A DNA stretch of 7,032 nt, from the NCBI GenBank assembly GCA_039679975.1, contig JBDKTZ010000065.1, forward strand, positions 1 through 7,032, in the 5' to 3' direction. This DNA comes from JBCFBK01 sp039679975. GTDB lineage: Bacteria; Bacteroidota; Bacteroidia; Bacteroidales; Prolixibacteraceae. This document shows positions 6,811 to 7,032 of this stretch, one piece after another. Below the pieces are notes generated by a model. That model ran no database searches and was not told the DNA's origin. It saw only the letters and a program-made list of their open reading frames with translations. Every line of letters begins with the position of its first letter. The first letter of the stretch is position 1. The translations under genes and the position numbers were made by a program.

Positions 6811-6918
6811 ATGATAAATAAAAAGGCCGATTACTTTTATTTCCGGGACTTTCATGTTTCTCAGAGATCAAAACCTGTTTATTACAGGGGAAAAAGAATA
6901 GTACTTAAACCAATAACT

Positions 6919-7032
6919 ATGAAGAGTTTATTATTTATATCATATTTCATGCTGGCGCTGTCCTTATTTGGGCAAGATCAGCTTTCCTTATTTGAGAAAG
7001 AAAAAGCCGTTTGTGGTCAGGACTGGCTTCTG
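6919..7032 (+). CDS. Start of an exported protein with a GH172-gene-like signal peptide (3' end outside window)
   Basis: 38 residues are visible. 'MKSLLFISYFMLALSLFGQ' is a signal peptide closely similar to that of the preceding GH172 protein, and 'FEKEKAV' (25-31) is shared as 'YEKEKAV'. The next residues, 'CGQDWLL', do not match the 'KAGPAIT' of the GH172 protein. It may be a diverged GH172 paralogue, or a different exported enzyme carrying the same leader. 'DWLL' soon after a signal peptide also occurs in other secreted Bacteroidota glycosidases, but too little is visible to name a family. The ATG at 6919 is supported by the matching start of the neighbour and by its own promoter. Confidence 0.7.
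   Translation, partial: MKSLLFISYFMLALSLFGQDQLSLFEKEKAVCGQDWLL

Larger units (their letters stand above)
6754..7011 (+). repeat. Promoter-leader-signal peptide module, copy 2
   Basis: Counterpart of the segment at 5022-5227. The promoter boxes and ACAG element are in register with copy 1. The central leader is longer and unrelated by eye. The last bases before the ATG (AAGAATAGTACTTAAACCA) resemble those of copy 1, and 22 of the first 31 encoded residues are identical. Similarity ends after the Val31 codon. Confidence 0.65.

Noticed and set aside
1..7032. CRISPR array, tRNA, rRNA, insertion sequence or phage genes
   Set aside because: I saw no regularly spaced repeats, cloverleaf or rRNA-like sequence, transposase motifs or phage proteins on either strand.

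Overview
The window looks like part of a carbohydrate-degradation gene cluster from a member of the Bacteroidota. All genes are on the + strand. The evidence for the phylum is the two promoters of the form TTTG-N19-TAnnTTTR (the Bacteroidetes sigma-ABfr type), weak or absent Shine-Dalgarno sequences, A/C-rich leaders before the ATG codons, and protein families (GH95-like and DUF5703-like glycosidases, DUF2961/GH172, DUF1680/GH127) that are typical of glycan-degrading Bacteroidota. No SusC/SusD pair, regulator or RNA gene is visible, so membership of a classical PUL cannot be claimed from this piece.

Layout. Positions 1-873 hold the 3' part of a GH95-like/DUF5703-type glycosidase. After 37 bp comes a URO-D superfamily protein (911-2104), more like a zinc/corrinoid methyltransferase than a haem-pathway enzyme. 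After another 36 bp comes a large exported GH95-like protein (2141-4630). The tight spacing and lack of promoters in the gaps suggest one operon, read from upstream of the window. A 504-bp gap follows (4631-5134). It holds a 19-bp-stem hairpin, a 5'-truncated and frameshifted remnant of a GH127-like gene, and a promoter. Next is an exported DUF2961/GH172 protein (5135-6739). A second promoter follows, then the start of another exported protein (6919 to the window end).

How the parts may work together. The two secreted (alpha/alpha)6 glycosidase-like proteins and the GH172 protein would trim side chains from a complex glycan in the periplasm or at the cell surface. GH95 members act on alpha-L-fucosides or alpha-galactosides, GH172 on arabinofuranosides or fructofuranosides, and GH127 on beta-L-arabinofuranosides, so an arabinose- or fucose-containing plant-type or algal polysaccharide is a reasonable but unproven guess. 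The cytoplasmic URO-D protein could handle a methyl group released from a methylated sugar; this is inference.

The most notable feature is that the GH172 gene and the last gene share the same 5' cassette. The -33 and -7 boxes, the element ACAGRACAGTAC at the same distance, the end of the leader, and the first 31 codons are all similar. The coding sequences then stop matching. This suggests either a tandem duplication or reuse of a promoter/signal-peptide module on different enzymes. I did not find a clearly new defence or mobile system here.
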